Assembly: GCA_015207155.1 (NCBI GenBank)
Contig: JADEXK010000032.1
Span: forward strand, 1 to 64,000
DNA: 64,000 nt
Origin: Nostocales cyanobacterium LEGE 11386
GTDB taxonomy: Bacteria > Cyanobacteriota > Cyanobacteriia > Cyanobacteriales > Nostocaceae
Direction of reading: 5' to 3'
Shown piece after piece: positions 33,973 through 42,490 of this stretch. The notes below the pieces were generated by a model that saw only the letters and a list, made by a program, of their open reading frames with translations, was not told the DNA's origin and did not search any database. Position numbers and translations under genes: made by a program. Positions within the stretch are counted from its first letter, which is position 1, and each line of letters begins with the position of its first letter.

Positions 33973-35457
33973 TCATTTTTGCGCGTTGAGTCTGTCTGGT
34001 AGACAATCTTGCCGAATCAAGTCCTGATAAGTTTCACGGCGCAAAATCAAATTTGCTTCACCATTTGCCACTACAACGGCTGCTGGCCGGGGTAAGCGGT
34101 TATAGTTAGATGCCATACTGTAATTGTACGCACCAGTTCCTATAATCACGAGAATATCCCCCGGTTCAGTTTTTGGCATTTGGGCATTTTTGATGAGAAT
34201 ATCCCCGGATTCACAATGCTTACCAGCAATTGTTACTGTTTCTGTAAAAGGAGCAGATACCCTGTTGGCAACTATTGCCCGATAAACTGACTGATAAGTA
34301 ATCGGACGGGGATTATCGGACATACCGCCATCAACTGACAAGTAGGTACGAATTCCTGGTACAACTTTCGATGATCCAATAGTATAGGCGGTGATGCACG
34401 CTGTGGCAATGAGCGATCGCCCTGGTTCACACAGTAATTTTGGCAAAGGGAGATTTTCAGCAGCACAGGCTTCTTGAACAACTTGACAAATTGCCTTGAC
34501 CCACTCTTCAATGCTGGGGGGATCATCCGATTCGGTGTACCTAATTCCTAAACCACCACCAACATTCAATTCTGTGACAGTTAAACCGTAATTTGCCGAC
34601 TTCTGCAACCACTGCACCATGACAGCAGCCAAATCCTGATGGGGTTGGCGCTCAAAGATTTGGGAACCAATATGAGCGTGTAATCCCACACAGTTGAAAC
34701 AAGGTTGCTGACTAACAAAGGTAAAAACCTCATCTAAATCATTGGGATCAAAGCCAAACTTACTATCTAAATGTCCCGTGCGAATGTATTCGTGGGTATG
34801 GCATTCAATCCCCGGTGTTAGCCGCAACATGATGCGGATGGGGAGTAGTGAGGGGGGAGTAGAGAGTGGTGCAATAAAATCTATTTCTTCTTTGTCCTGT
34901 GTCCCTCTGCTGCTTTGCTCCTCGGCTATGTTCACCAAAATACGCAATTCTTGCCAGTTATCTACCACAATGGTGACACCGGATTCAATTGCGAAAACTA
35001 GCTCTTCACGAGATTTATTATTACCGTGGAGGTAGATTTTATCAGGACTAACACCAGCGCTCAGAGCGGTGAAAAGTTCGCCTCCCGATACGACATCTAT
35101 TCCTAACCCTTCAGATGCCGCGATCGCGCAAACAGCTAAACAATTCCAGGCTTTGGAGGCATATAATATCTGAGATTCACCTTGGTAATATTGCTTAAAT
35201 GTATCCCGGTATTGCTGACAAGCTGTGCGCAGGGTTTCTTCATCTAAAATATACAAAGGTGAACCAAACTGCTGAACTAGGGTTGTGACATCACACCCAC
35301 CAATTTCCAGGATGTCTTGATCATTAACTTTGGCGGTCAAAGGTAAAAGTTCCTGGTTAGGCGAAAAGTTCCAATCTTGTTGGGCGTTTGTGTTGCGCTT
35401 TTGAGGTAAATACTGGCTACCAGCATGTTGAACCCCAGTGGGGTGAGTCGATACCAT
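33973..35457 (-). CDS. lysA: Diaminopimelate decarboxylase
   Basis: A 494-residue PLP enzyme for the last step of lysine synthesis. The PLP lysine lies in ILYASKAWN (Lys102), the glycine loop in LNVGGGLGIRYTE, and the substrate Cys-Glu motif in AGKHCESGD. An N-terminal extension of about 45 residues is usual in cyanobacteria. Residues 179-205 form a Ser/Pro-rich insertion encoded by low-complexity DNA (34843-34923) between INIAE-like and PIRIMLRLTPG segments that are normally nearly adjacent; it should form a surface loop. Confidence 0.95.
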   Translation of the reverse strand: MVSTHPTGVQHAGSQYLPQKRNTNAQQDWNFSPNQELLPLTAKVNDQDILEIGGCDVTTLVQQFGSPLYILDEETLRTACQQYRDTFKQYYQGESQILYASKAWNCLAVCAIAASEGLGIDVVSGGELFTALSAGVSPDKIYLHGNNKSREELVFAIESGVTIVVDNWQELRILVNIAEEQSSRGTQDKEEIDFIAPLSTPPSLLPIRIMLRLTPGIECHTHEYIRTGHLDSKFGFDPNDLDEVFTFVSQQPCFNCVGLHAHIGSQIFERQPHQDLAAVMVQWLQKSANYGLTVTELNVGGGLGIRYTESDDPPSIEEWVKAICQVVQEACAAENLPLPKLLCEPGRSLIATACITAYTIGSSKVVPGIRTYLSVDGGMSDNPRPITYQSVYRAIVANRVSAPFTETVTIAGKHCESGDILIKNAQMPKTEPGDILVIIGTGAYNYSMASNYNRLPRPAAVVVANGEANLILRRETYQDLIRQDCLPDRLNAQK

Positions 35458-35515
35458 AGCTATTATGAATTATCCTTGCTCAAATTACGGGTGTGAGTAA
35501 GTCTCCTGATTCCCA

Positions 35516-36028
35516 GTGTACAAAGACCTTGTTATCTTATCCAAAATAAATGTGATTTCATCCGACTTAAAATTTAAATCACTGACTTTTGCGGATCTCA
35601 GTGCAATACTGGAACTGGATCAAGCCTGTTTTGGTGGTCTGTGGACTCTAGAGGGTTACCAACGAGAGTTAGATAGTCCTAACAGTGAATTATTAGGTAT
35701 ATTTTCCCCCGTTGCTAGTCCAAAACTGTTGGCAATGGGGTGCTTTTGGTCAATTTTAGAAGAAGCACACATTACAATTTTGGCGGTTCATCCTCAATAT
35801 CACCGTCAAGGATTGGGACAGGCTTTACTACATTTTTTGCTGAAGACAGCTAGCGATCGCGGCTTGGAGCGAGCCACTCTCGAAGTCCGCGCTTCTAATT
35901 TAGCAGCTATATCTTTATATCAAAAATTTGGCTTTAAAACAGCAGGGCGACGTCGGCGTTATTACCAAGATAACGGGGAAGATGCCCTTGTACTTTGGCT
36001 GCCAGATTTACAAATGGTTAGTCATTAG
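35516..36028 (+). CDS. rimI: Ribosomal protein S18-alanine N-acetyltransferase
   Basis: A 170-residue GNAT acetyltransferase of the RimI type. The acetyl-CoA site is VHPQYHRQGLGQALLHFLL, followed by ASNLAAISLYQKFGF and RRRYYQDNGEDALVL, the RimI end. RimI acetylates the N-terminus of S18. The first residues up to about 12 may not be translated: the frame begins at GTG 35516 and the family homology starts about residue 15. The last few codons run into a GTTAGTCATT repeat. Divergent from lysA. Confidence 0.88.
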   Translation: MYKDLVILSKINVISSDLKFKSLTFADLSAILELDQACFGGLWTLEGYQRELDSPNSELLGIFSPVASPKLLAMGCFWSILEEAHITILAVHPQYHRQGLGQALLHFLLKTASDRGLERATLEVRASNLAAISLYQKFGFKTAGRRRRYYQDNGEDALVLWLPDLQMVSH

Positions 36029-36065
36029 TCATTGGTTGTTAGTCAAGTTTATATTTTCGGCTTCT

Positions 36066-36085
36066 ACTCAGCACTCAGCACTCAG
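36066..36085. repeat. CAGCACT heptamer repeat
   Basis: Two to three CAGCACT units downstream of rimI, in the gap before clpC. Confidence 0.6.
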
Positions 36086-36153
36086 AAAAGCGACTGATTT
36101 GATTAAAATAATTAATAAGTAAAACTTTTAGCTTTTAAAAAAGATATAAATTG

Positions 36154-36173
36154 ACTCTAGTCTTGACTAGAGT
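36154..36173. promoter_or_regulatory. Palindrome upstream of clpC
   Basis: A perfect 9-bp inverted repeat, ACTCTAGTC-TT-GACTAGAGT, about 270 bp upstream of the clpC ATG in an otherwise empty 412-bp gap. The shape fits a dimeric repressor operator, but no regulator is known to me for this sequence. A small hairpin is the other possibility. Confidence 0.4.
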
Positions 36174-36440
36174 ACTATGACTATGCTAATAATTAATATT
36201 TGTGACTGGTTAAAAAGTTTTTAACTATAGTGGCCTGTTGCATGTAGTCAAGCCCAGAAACACTGGTAAACTCAAGCCCCTCAGTATAGCAGCCACACAA
36301 AAAGTAATAAAAAGTTAATAATTACGCCATCATCTTCGGCGGTGATTATTGGATGTCTATAATCTTTATACAGGCATCCAAACTCTGAGCCTGTGCTAAA
36401 ATCAGCATACCGGCACGACGCAGGTGATGGGAAAAATGCC

Positions 36441-38912
36441 ATGTTTGAACGCTTCACAGAAAAAGCCATTAAGGTAATCATGCTGGCCCAAGAAGAGGCC
36501 CGCCGCTTAGGTCACAACTTCGTCGGAACCGAACAGATCCTCCTGGGTCTGATTGGAGAAGGCACGGGAGTCGCGGCCAAAGTGTTGAAATCAATGGGTG
36601 TCAATCTTAAAGATGCCCGCATTGAGGTAGAAAAAATCATAGGCCGGGGTTCGGGCTTTGTAGCCGTGGAAATTCCGTTTACGCCACGGGCAAAGCGAGT
36701 TTTAGAACTATCCTTGGAAGAAGCGCGCCAATTAGGGCATAACTACATTGGCACCGAGCATCTGCTGTTGGGCCTGATCCGGGAAGGGGAAGGTGTAGCA
36801 GCCAGGGTGCTAGAAAACCTCGGGGTGGATTTATCTAAAGTCAGAACCCAAGTCATCCGTATGCTGGGCGAAACAGCAGAGGTTTCAGCCACTGGACAAT
36901 CGGGACGCACCAAAACTCCAACCTTGGATGAATTTGGCTCGAACCTGACCCAAATGGCAACAGACAACAAGCTAGACCCAGTTGTCGGACGCGCCAAAGA
37001 AATTGAGCGGGTGATCCAAATTTTGGGTCGCCGGACTAAAAATAACCCAGTGCTGATTGGTGAACCAGGGGTTGGTAAAACAGCGATCGCTGAAGGTCTA
37101 GCATCGCGGATTGCCAACAAAGATGTCCCCGACATCCTGGAAGATAAACGCGTAGTCACACTAGATATTGGTTTGCTGGTAGCAGGAACCAAGTACCGGG
37201 GTGAATTTGAAGAACGCCTCAAAAAAATCATGGATGAAATCCGCTCTGCGGGTAACGTCATTCTGGTAATTGACGAGGTACACACCCTGATTGGTGCAGG
37301 TGCGGCTGAAGGAGCCATTGACGCAGCAAATATCCTCAAACCAGCTTTGGCTAGAGGCGAATTGCAGTGTATTGGCGCCACAACCCTGGATGAATACCGC
37401 AAGCACATCGAGCGAGATGCAGCCTTAGAGCGCCGCTTCCAGCCAGTAATGGTGGGTGAACCATCAGTTGACGAAACCATTGAAATCTTGCACGGGTTGC
37501 GCGAACGCTACGAGCAGCACCACAAGCTGAAAATTTCTGACGAAGCCTTGGTGGCGGCGGCAAAATTATCTGACCGTTACATAAGCGATCGCTACCTCCC
37601 AGACAAAGCCATCGACTTAATCGATGAAGCTGGTTCTCGGGTACGTTTGATTAACTCCCAACTGCCACCCGCAGCCAAAGAGTTAGACAAAGAACTACGG
37701 CAAATCTTAAAAGAAAAAGACGACGCTGTACGCTCCCAAGACTTCGATAGAGCAGGCGAACTGCGCGATCGCGAGATGGAAATCAAAGCCGAAATCCGCG
37801 CGATCGCTCAAAGCAAAACCAATGCTTCTGGTAATGAAGGTGAAGAACCTGTAGTAGACGAAGAGGACATTGCTCACATCGTCGCTTCCTGGACTGGTGT
37901 ACCGGTGAACAAGCTCACCGAATCAGAATCCGAGAAGTTGCTGCACATGGAAGACACCTTGCATCAGCGCTTAATTGGTCAAGAAGATGCAGTCAAAGCA
38001 GTTTCACGAGCAATTCGTCGCGCTCGTGTCGGGTTGAAAAATCCCAACCGACCTATTGCTAGTTTTGTCTTTTCCGGGCCGACCGGCGTAGGTAAAACAG
38101 AATTGGCGAAATCCTTAGCTTCATACTTCTTCGGTTCCGAAGAAGCAATGATCCGTTTGGATATGTCCGAATACATGGAACGCCACACCGTCAGCAAGTT
38201 GATTGGTTCACCTCCTGGTTATGTTGGTTATAACGAAGGCGGTCAATTGACTGAAGCTGTCAGACGGCGACCTTACACTGTGGTGCTATTCGACGAAATC
38301 GAAAAAGCTCACCCCGATGTCTTCAACATGCTGCTGCAAATTTTGGAAGACGGTCGCTTAACCGATGCCAAAGGACGCACAGTAGACTTCAAGAACACCT
38401 TGCTGATTTTGACATCCAACATTGGTTCCAAGGTAATTGAAAAAGGCGGCGGCGGTATCGGCTTTGAATTTGCCGATGATGCTAGCGAGTCACAGTACAA
38501 CCGCATTCGCTCCTTGGTGAACGAAGAACTGAAGCAATACTTCCGTCCAGAGTTCCTCAACCGACTAGATGAGATTATCGTCTTCCGTCAGTTGAGTAAG
38601 GCAGAAGTGACACAAATTGCCGACATCATGCTCAAGGAAGTATTTGGTCGCTTAACAGAAAAAGGTATTACTTTGGAAGTGAGCGATCGCTTCAAGGATC
38701 GTTTGATTGAGGAAGGTTACAGTCCTAGCTACGGTGCTAGACCGTTACGTCGAGCGATTATGCGCTTGTTAGAAGATAGCCTAGCAGAAGAAATTCTGTC
38801 TGGTCGCATCAAAGACGGTGATACAGCCTTAGTTGATGTCGATGAAAATGGCGTTGTCCAAGTTAGTTCTCAACAGCGTCGGGAATTAATGCCCCAAGGT
38901 GCTGAATCTTAA
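36441..38912 (+). CDS. clpC: Clp protease ATPase ClpC
   Basis: An 823-residue Hsp100 unfoldase that feeds substrates to ClpP. Two N-terminal repeats (FVGTEQILLGL and YIGTEHLLLGL), AAA domain 1 with GEPGVGKT, a central UVR/M region, AAA domain 2 with GPTGVGKT, and the C-terminal D2-small domain are all present. The ATG at 36441 (MFERFTEKA) is the family start; a frame opening at 36393 adds an unlikely 16 residues. Chloroplast ClpC is the closest type. Confidence 0.97.
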   Translation: MFERFTEKAIKVIMLAQEEARRLGHNFVGTEQILLGLIGEGTGVAAKVLKSMGVNLKDARIEVEKIIGRGSGFVAVEIPFTPRAKRVLELSLEEARQLGHNYIGTEHLLLGLIREGEGVAARVLENLGVDLSKVRTQVIRMLGETAEVSATGQSGRTKTPTLDEFGSNLTQMATDNKLDPVVGRAKEIERVIQILGRRTKNNPVLIGEPGVGKTAIAEGLASRIANKDVPDILEDKRVVTLDIGLLVAGTKYRGEFEERLKKIMDEIRSAGNVILVIDEVHTLIGAGAAEGAIDAANILKPALARGELQCIGATTLDEYRKHIERDAALERRFQPVMVGEPSVDETIEILHGLRERYEQHHKLKISDEALVAAAKLSDRYISDRYLPDKAIDLIDEAGSRVRLINSQLPPAAKELDKELRQILKEKDDAVRSQDFDRAGELRDREMEIKAEIRAIAQSKTNASGNEGEEPVVDEEDIAHIVASWTGVPVNKLTESESEKLLHMEDTLHQRLIGQEDAVKAVSRAIRRARVGLKNPNRPIASFVFSGPTGVGKTELAKSLASYFFGSEEAMIRLDMSEYMERHTVSKLIGSPPGYVGYNEGGQLTEAVRRRPYTVVLFDEIEKAHPDVFNMLLQILEDGRLTDAKGRTVDFKNTLLILTSNIGSKVIEKGGGGIGFEFADDASESQYNRIRSLVNEELKQYFRPEFLNRLDEIIVFRQLSKAEVTQIADIMLKEVFGRLTEKGITLEVSDRFKDRLIEEGYSPSYGARPLRRAIMRLLEDSLAEEILSGRIKDGDTALVDVDENGVVQVSSQQRRELMPQGAES

Positions 38913-38935
38913 TTAGAATTTTTTAAATTAAATAA

Positions 38936-38969
38936 GCGGTGGAGGATTTCGGTTCTCTACCGTTTTTTT
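38936..38969 (+). terminator. Rho-independent terminator after clpC
   Basis: An 8-bp stem (CGGTGGAG / CTCTACCG, one G-T pair), 10-nt loop, then seven T. It lies 24 bp past the clpC stop. Confidence 0.8.
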
Positions 38970-38970
38970 A

Positions 38971-39005
38971 TTTCACGCAGAGGCGCAGAAGCGCAGAGAG
39001 GAAAA
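38971..39005. repeat. GAGGCGCAGAG dispersed repeat
   Basis: CACGCAGAGGCGCAGAAGCG and the following CAGAGAGG, the same element as at 16893-16926, directly after the clpC terminator. Confidence 0.65.
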
Positions 39006-39051
39006 AGTAGTGATATATTTGTGACCATAAATGTATTGAGGAGTACAGGTC

Positions 39052-39228
39052 ATTCCCACATCGGAGCAAAAAACACAGTTATTTATTCTGTGTTGTTGGT
39101 TAACTAAACTATATTTACCCATAAACCTAGTTCGAGTGGATGAACGCACAGGTAATGTGTTTATCCTTGCGGGTGAAGAGAATATGATAGAAGTATATCC
39201 CAATGGTAAGTGGCGGTATTTGTTATGA
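39052..39228 (+). CDS. DUF6888-like small protein, ATT start
   Basis: A 58-residue frame with TKLYLPINLVRVDERTGNVF, LAGEEN and a closing YPNGKWRYLL, the pattern of the small DUF6888-type proteins of cyanobacteria. Where family members start with ATG this one has ATT (39052-39054), preceded at 8 nt by AGGAG; no ATG, GTG or TTG lies near. The stop overlaps the next gene's start as ATGA (39225-39228). It is either expressed from a rare ATT start or has lost its start. DUF6888/DUF6887 genes travel in pairs and may be toxin-antitoxin-like; function unproven. Confidence 0.6.
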   Translation: MPTSEQKTQLFILCCWLTKLYLPINLVRVDERTGNVFILAGEENMIEVYPNGKWRYLL

Positions 39229-39449
39229 AAAAGCCTAATTTCCAAGCTATGAGTGCGAAAGAATTACGTGCTTATGTTTTGTCTCATCGGGATGATAAAG
39301 AGGCATTTTATACCTATGTAGATAAATTGAATGCTGAAGGAAATTGGGTGGAAATGCCTCCATCAGAGTCTGTTGATGACTTGATGAATTATCCTGACTT
39401 TGTGCAGCGTTTTAGTAATGGTAAAAACTTATATAAAAGTGAAGAATAA
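39225..39449 (+). CDS. DUF6887-like small protein
   Basis: A 74-residue protein beginning MKKPNFQAMSAKELRAYVLS, the signature start of DUF6887-type proteins, which in cyanobacteria follow a DUF6888 gene. The centre, HRDDKEAFYTYVDKL, is a charged helix. The ATG overlaps the stop of the DUF6888-like frame by 4 bp, so it is probably translated by coupling. Function unknown. A longer frame from 39210 is less likely. Confidence 0.7.
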   Translation: MKKPNFQAMSAKELRAYVLSHRDDKEAFYTYVDKLNAEGNWVEMPPSESVDDLMNYPDFVQRFSNGKNLYKSEE

Positions 39450-39479
39450 CTGATAATTTATGGAATGACAGACTGAATT

Positions 39480-39737
39480 TTATGACAAATAGTTACCTAT
39501 TTCGTGAATAAACCAATTCAATGTTTGTTTTATTTGTTGATAGTCTTTCTGCTCAAAAAAGGTGTTAAGTTCATTAGGAGGCTGATCTTTATCTGAAAAA
39601 GCTTGAAAATTCTCACCTAATCTGTATTGAAGTATATTTCTTTGTGACTGACTGTTAATATAACTAATAATTGATAGGGAACTTAGGTAAAGTAGTCGAA
39701 AAAGTAATATCATCAACAATAAATATTTTTTATACAA
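39480..39737 (-). CDS. Hypothetical small protein with N-terminal hydrophobic segment
   Basis: An 85-residue frame I do not recognise. Residues 3-28 are hydrophobic (a membrane anchor or signal), followed by a polar, Gln/Asn-rich region with FFEQKDYQQIKQTLNWFIHE. The composition is plausible for a real protein, but no family or ribosome binding site supports it. Confidence 0.35.
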   Translation of the reverse strand: MYKKYLLLMILLFRLLYLSSLSIISYINSQSQRNILQYRLGENFQAFSDKDQPPNELNTFFEQKDYQQIKQTLNWFIHEIGNYLS

Positions 39738-39782
39738 AATTTTTAATACTTATTAATGCGATTATATCTGTCAAAATTAACT

Positions 39783-40196
39783 TTATATTCCTTCCCTAGA
39801 GATTAACTCTCCAGGTAACATTCCCGGAATTTCTACGCCTACAAATCCAGATATATCACGAGTGATAATGGCATCTAGCATAGATACCATCGCACAAGCA
39901 CACTGCACCGCATCCTCAAAATCCCGTAAATTTAAAGATATCGCTAGTTCTAAAACATTCCTGTCAACTGCACAGATATGTAAATCTGTGAGAATTTGTG
40001 ATATTGCATCTTGAGCCACTAATGCACCTGCGGCTTTACGAATGATGTAATAAATATTAGTAATTGTAGTGGCAGTAATAAACCCTTCAATCACACCTGC
40101 ATCAATTTTTGTAAAGATTTTGACTGCATCTTCTACAAAAGGCTCTCGTTCAAGTAAAAAATCAAGAACGACATTTGTATCAATTAAAACTTGTAT
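39783..40196 (-). CDS. VapC-like PIN toxin with ATA start
   Basis: The homologous frame runs 137 residues from ATA at 40196-40194: QVLIDTNVVLDFLLEREPF, then TATTITNIYYIIRKA, LRDFEDAVQCA and AIITRDISGF. All PIN acidic residues, including the first Asp in LIDTN, are present. The expected ATG start, overlapping the antitoxin stop as TAATG, instead reads TAATA. The first normal start (GTG 40094) would give 103 residues lacking the first Asp. It may be translated weakly by coupling from ATA, or be silenced. Confidence 0.7.
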   Translation of the reverse strand: MQVLIDTNVVLDFLLEREPFVEDAVKIFTKIDAGVIEGFITATTITNIYYIIRKAAGALVAQDAISQILTDLHICAVDRNVLELAISLNLRDFEDAVQCACAMVSMLDAIITRDISGFVGVEIPGMLPGELISREGI

Positions 40197-40417
40197 TACT
40201 GGTATTTTTCTGTCAAATAAGTAACATAATCTGCCGTCATATTTTCATCATTGGATATATTGGCATCTTTAGCAATACCACGCAGTCGAGACAAGTTCCT
40301 TTTTTTTGATACTGGTTGAATTTCCTGTTGTAGTGATTCTAACAGAGTATGTACTAATTGCCAGCGTTGACTTGTTGGTAATTGCAGCACTTGTTTTTGC
40401 AATTCTTGTAATGTCAT
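40196..40417 (-). CDS. Antitoxin-like protein of the PIN pair
   Basis: A 73-residue protein: N-terminal helices LQELQKQVLQLPTSQRWQLV, then a basic linker and an acidic C-terminal end (NMTADYVTYLTEKYQ). This is the pattern of small antitoxins that precede PIN toxins in cyanobacteria. Its stop overlaps the first base of the toxin frame, indicating coupling. Confidence 0.72.
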   Translation of the reverse strand: MTLQELQKQVLQLPTSQRWQLVHTLLESLQQEIQPVSKKRNLSRLRGIAKDANISNDENMTADYVTYLTEKYQ

Positions 40418-40603
40418 GAGAGGTTATCTGAATTTATTTGATTTTTATTTTAATTCATTTATACGGCTATCTTTTTCCTTTTCATATTTCCCCGGTAACT
40501 ACTAAAGTTAATAATTAACAGACACTTTCACATAAGAAAAATAAAAATTTATCAAAACAGATGATTTCTGGTATTCTCAAAAGTAGGAAACCTTAAGAAT
40601 ATT

Positions 40604-40666
40604 CACCCACTCAAAGGGTGAGAGTGCCAAAAGCATACCTTTAGCGTCAAAATAATCAAGGTATGC
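40604..40666 (+). promoter_or_regulatory. Two hairpins in the lepB leader
   Basis: CACCC/GGGTG (40604-40608 and 40616-40620) and a perfect GCATACCTT/AAGGTATGC pair (40633-40641 and 40658-40666, 16-nt loop) lie in sequence just upstream of lepB. They could be a leader structure or an operator; the spacing does not match a riboswitch class I know. Confidence 0.35.
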
Positions 40667-40697
40667 GTTCCACTTTTTGAACTGGCTGAAAATTTTT

Positions 40698-41276
40698 ATG
40701 AATCCTCACGAAAGTGATGCCAAACAAGCTGCTACGTCATCTAAAGGATGGAGTAGTTGGCAAGAAAATCTTACACTCATTGCGATCGCCTTATGTTTGG
40801 CACTCCTAATCAGGACTTTTATTGCTGAACCCCGCTACATTCCATCAGATTCCATGCTACCTACCTTACACACAGGCGATCGCTTGGTGGTAGAAAAAGT
40901 CTCTTACCGTTTTCACCCTCCCGCAACCGGAGATATTATCGTTTTTCAGCCACCTGAAGAATTACAACGTCGAGGATATCCCCAAGACCAAGCTTTTATT
41001 AAGCGGGTGATTGGTGTCCCTGGAAAAATACTCAAAGTGACTAACGGTACAGTTTACCTAGACGGTCAACCATTAGCGGAAGACTACATCGCTGAACCCC
41101 CAAGTCAGCCATTCCCAGCCGTACAAGTTCCCGAAGGTGAGTTCTTTGTCATGGGAGACAACCGCAACGATAGTAATGATTCTCGCTACTGGGGATTTTT
41201 ACCTAGACAAAATATCATTGGTCGGGCAACATTTCGCTTTTGGCCTCCCGACAGGATTGGGTTTATTAAAAGCTAG
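40698..41276 (+). CDS. lepB: Signal peptidase I
   Basis: A 192-residue type I signal peptidase: one N-terminal membrane segment (about 24-44), the catalytic Ser in IPSDSMLPTLHTGDRL, the general-base Lys in QAFIKRVIGVPG, and the box GDNRNDSNDSRYWG. It cleaves signal peptides outside the plasma membrane or in the thylakoid lumen. The ATG at 40698 is preferred to a TTG at 40677. Confidence 0.93.
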   Translation: MNPHESDAKQAATSSKGWSSWQENLTLIAIALCLALLIRTFIAEPRYIPSDSMLPTLHTGDRLVVEKVSYRFHPPATGDIIVFQPPEELQRRGYPQDQAFIKRVIGVPGKILKVTNGTVYLDGQPLAEDYIAEPPSQPFPAVQVPEGEFFVMGDNRNDSNDSRYWGFLPRQNIIGRATFRFWPPDRIGFIKS

Positions 41277-41279
41277 AGG

Positions 41280-41810
41280 CTAAAATCGAAGAAAATACAT
41301 CAGCTGGGCGATCGCTTCACCAGATATATCCAATCTGCGCTGGAAATCGGCTAAGTTACGATAAGACCCAGTTGATAGTCGATTTTGCACTACTGCTTCG
41401 GCTAAAGGCAAATCTATAAAGGGAATTTTGGCTAACTGTTCCACTGTGGCTGTGTTCGGGTTAACTAACTGTGTAGGTTGGTCTAGAGATTCGTTGTCAT
41501 AGTAAATAAAACTTAGCAAAGCCTTTAATGGTTCTAGTCGCTGTGCTGGCATAGCTAAAGCCGCAGCGATATCTTCAATACAGTAAAATTTAACACCAGA
41601 GCGTGAAAGTTCTACAAGCGATCGCGCTTGGTGAATTGACAACCCAGGAAGGCGTAACCAATCGTCTACAGTCGCTTGATTAGCATCAATGCGGATACCC
41701 AGTTTTGCAGCTAGCTGAATTTCTTCCCCAGACTGTAGTCGATAGTAGGGGTCATTGAGGAGTTTAGCGCGGAGTTTTTGCAACTTGGGGTTCAAAGGTA
41801 GCCAGTTCAT
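41280..41810 (-). CDS. Helix-hairpin-helix (ComEA-like) protein
   Basis: A 176-residue protein with two helix-hairpin-helix units: IDANQATVDDWLRLPGLSIH (about 41-60) and VNPNTATVEQLAKIPFIDLP (about 115-134). The N-P-N-x-A-x-x-x-x-L form is that of ComEA-type DNA-binding repeats. There is no signal peptide, unlike true ComEA, so an intracellular DNA-related role is more likely. It faces lepB with only 3 bp between stops. Confidence 0.75.
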   Translation of the reverse strand: MNWLPLNPKLQKLRAKLLNDPYYRLQSGEEIQLAAKLGIRIDANQATVDDWLRLPGLSIHQARSLVELSRSGVKFYCIEDIAAALAMPAQRLEPLKALLSFIYYDNESLDQPTQLVNPNTATVEQLAKIPFIDLPLAEAVVQNRLSTGSYRNLADFQRRLDISGEAIAQLMYFLRF

Positions 41811-41825
41811 CTTTCTTTGCTTGCA

Positions 41826-42200
41826 TCAAGAGATTTGGTCTAGCAGCTGGCGGCGCTTTTGCTCAAATTCGTACTCAGAAATCAGTCCATCTTGGCGGAG
41901 AGTATCTAACTCACGCAAAGCCTCAGCGATCGCGCTTACTTGATTACCCGTTTGCGGTGCGTTCCTGACTGCTGACTTACCTAGATTAAAATGACGATCA
42001 AATGCTTCTTCATCTTGCGCTAAGTACCAAACTCCCTCAATAGCGCTTGCTACTTTGGGAATGGGTGTCCAGGAGAGTAAGACGTACAAGATACCCCACA
42101 ACGGCTGTCCTAGATAAAATTTATGTAATCCGGAAATGGTTAACGTCCCGGATAAAGCTAAAATTGCGGCGATGCTGCGACTTTTGCGTTTGGTCAACAT
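41826..42200 (-). CDS. TM2-domain / SHOCT-type membrane protein
   Basis: About 124 residues from the ATG at 42200 (a longer frame from 42257 is less likely). A TM2-type pair of membrane segments (about 8-55, with SGLHKFYLGQPLWGILYVLL) is followed by a C-terminal ELDTLRQDGLISEYEFEQKR helix pair of the SHOCT type. Proteins of this build are common in cyanobacteria; function unknown. Confidence 0.78.
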   Translation of the reverse strand: MLTKRKSRSIAAILALSGTLTISGLHKFYLGQPLWGILYVLLSWTPIPKVASAIEGVWYLAQDEEAFDRHFNLGKSAVRNAPQTGNQVSAIAEALRELDTLRQDGLISEYEFEQKRRQLLDQIS

Positions 42201-42343
42201 ATTCCCAATCAATCTACTACTAGCATAGTTCCTACAATAAGATAGCGATCGTAGCAAAACACCAGGTGTTGGTGTTGATTTCTTAACTGCTAGTTTTATT
42301 TAAGGATATGACAGATGGCTGGTTTGTGGGGAGGTTGAAGATA

Positions 42344-42394
42344 GAGTTTAAACGCAAAGGCGCGCGGAGGGAAACGCGAAGGAGCGCAGAGTTT
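42344..42394. repeat. CGCAAAGGCGCGCGGAGG dispersed repeat
   Basis: TTTAAACGCAAAGGCGCGCG, GAGGGAAACGCG and AAGGAGCGCAGAG units, a variant of the CTTTGCG/GAGGCGCAG family, in the gap before phoD. Confidence 0.6.
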
Positions 42395-42451
42395 TCAGAT
42401 GAAGTGGGTGGAAAGAGGAATAGTATGTTGTTCAAGTTTGTGGGGTTGGTG

Positions 42452-42490
42452 ATGCTGAAGCAACTCATTCTGACAGCATTTTACTGGTAA
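42452..42490 (+). pseudogene. Possible relic of an ATPase gene start
   Basis: ATGCTGAAGCAACTCATTCTG encodes MLKQLIL, identical to the first seven residues of the ATPase at 44442, with 20 of 21 bases shared; homology ends there and a stop follows at 42488-42490. It may be a relic of a second ATPase copy or a chance/shared translation-start element. Confidence 0.35.

Noticed and set aside
36743..37480. 245-residue frame on the minus strand inside clpC
   Set aside because: A shadow of the clpC coding frame; composition is Ser/Arg-rich without any family pattern.
40604..40666. Riboswitch before lepB
   Set aside because: The two hairpins lack the conserved core of any riboswitch class I know; kept only as possible leader structure.
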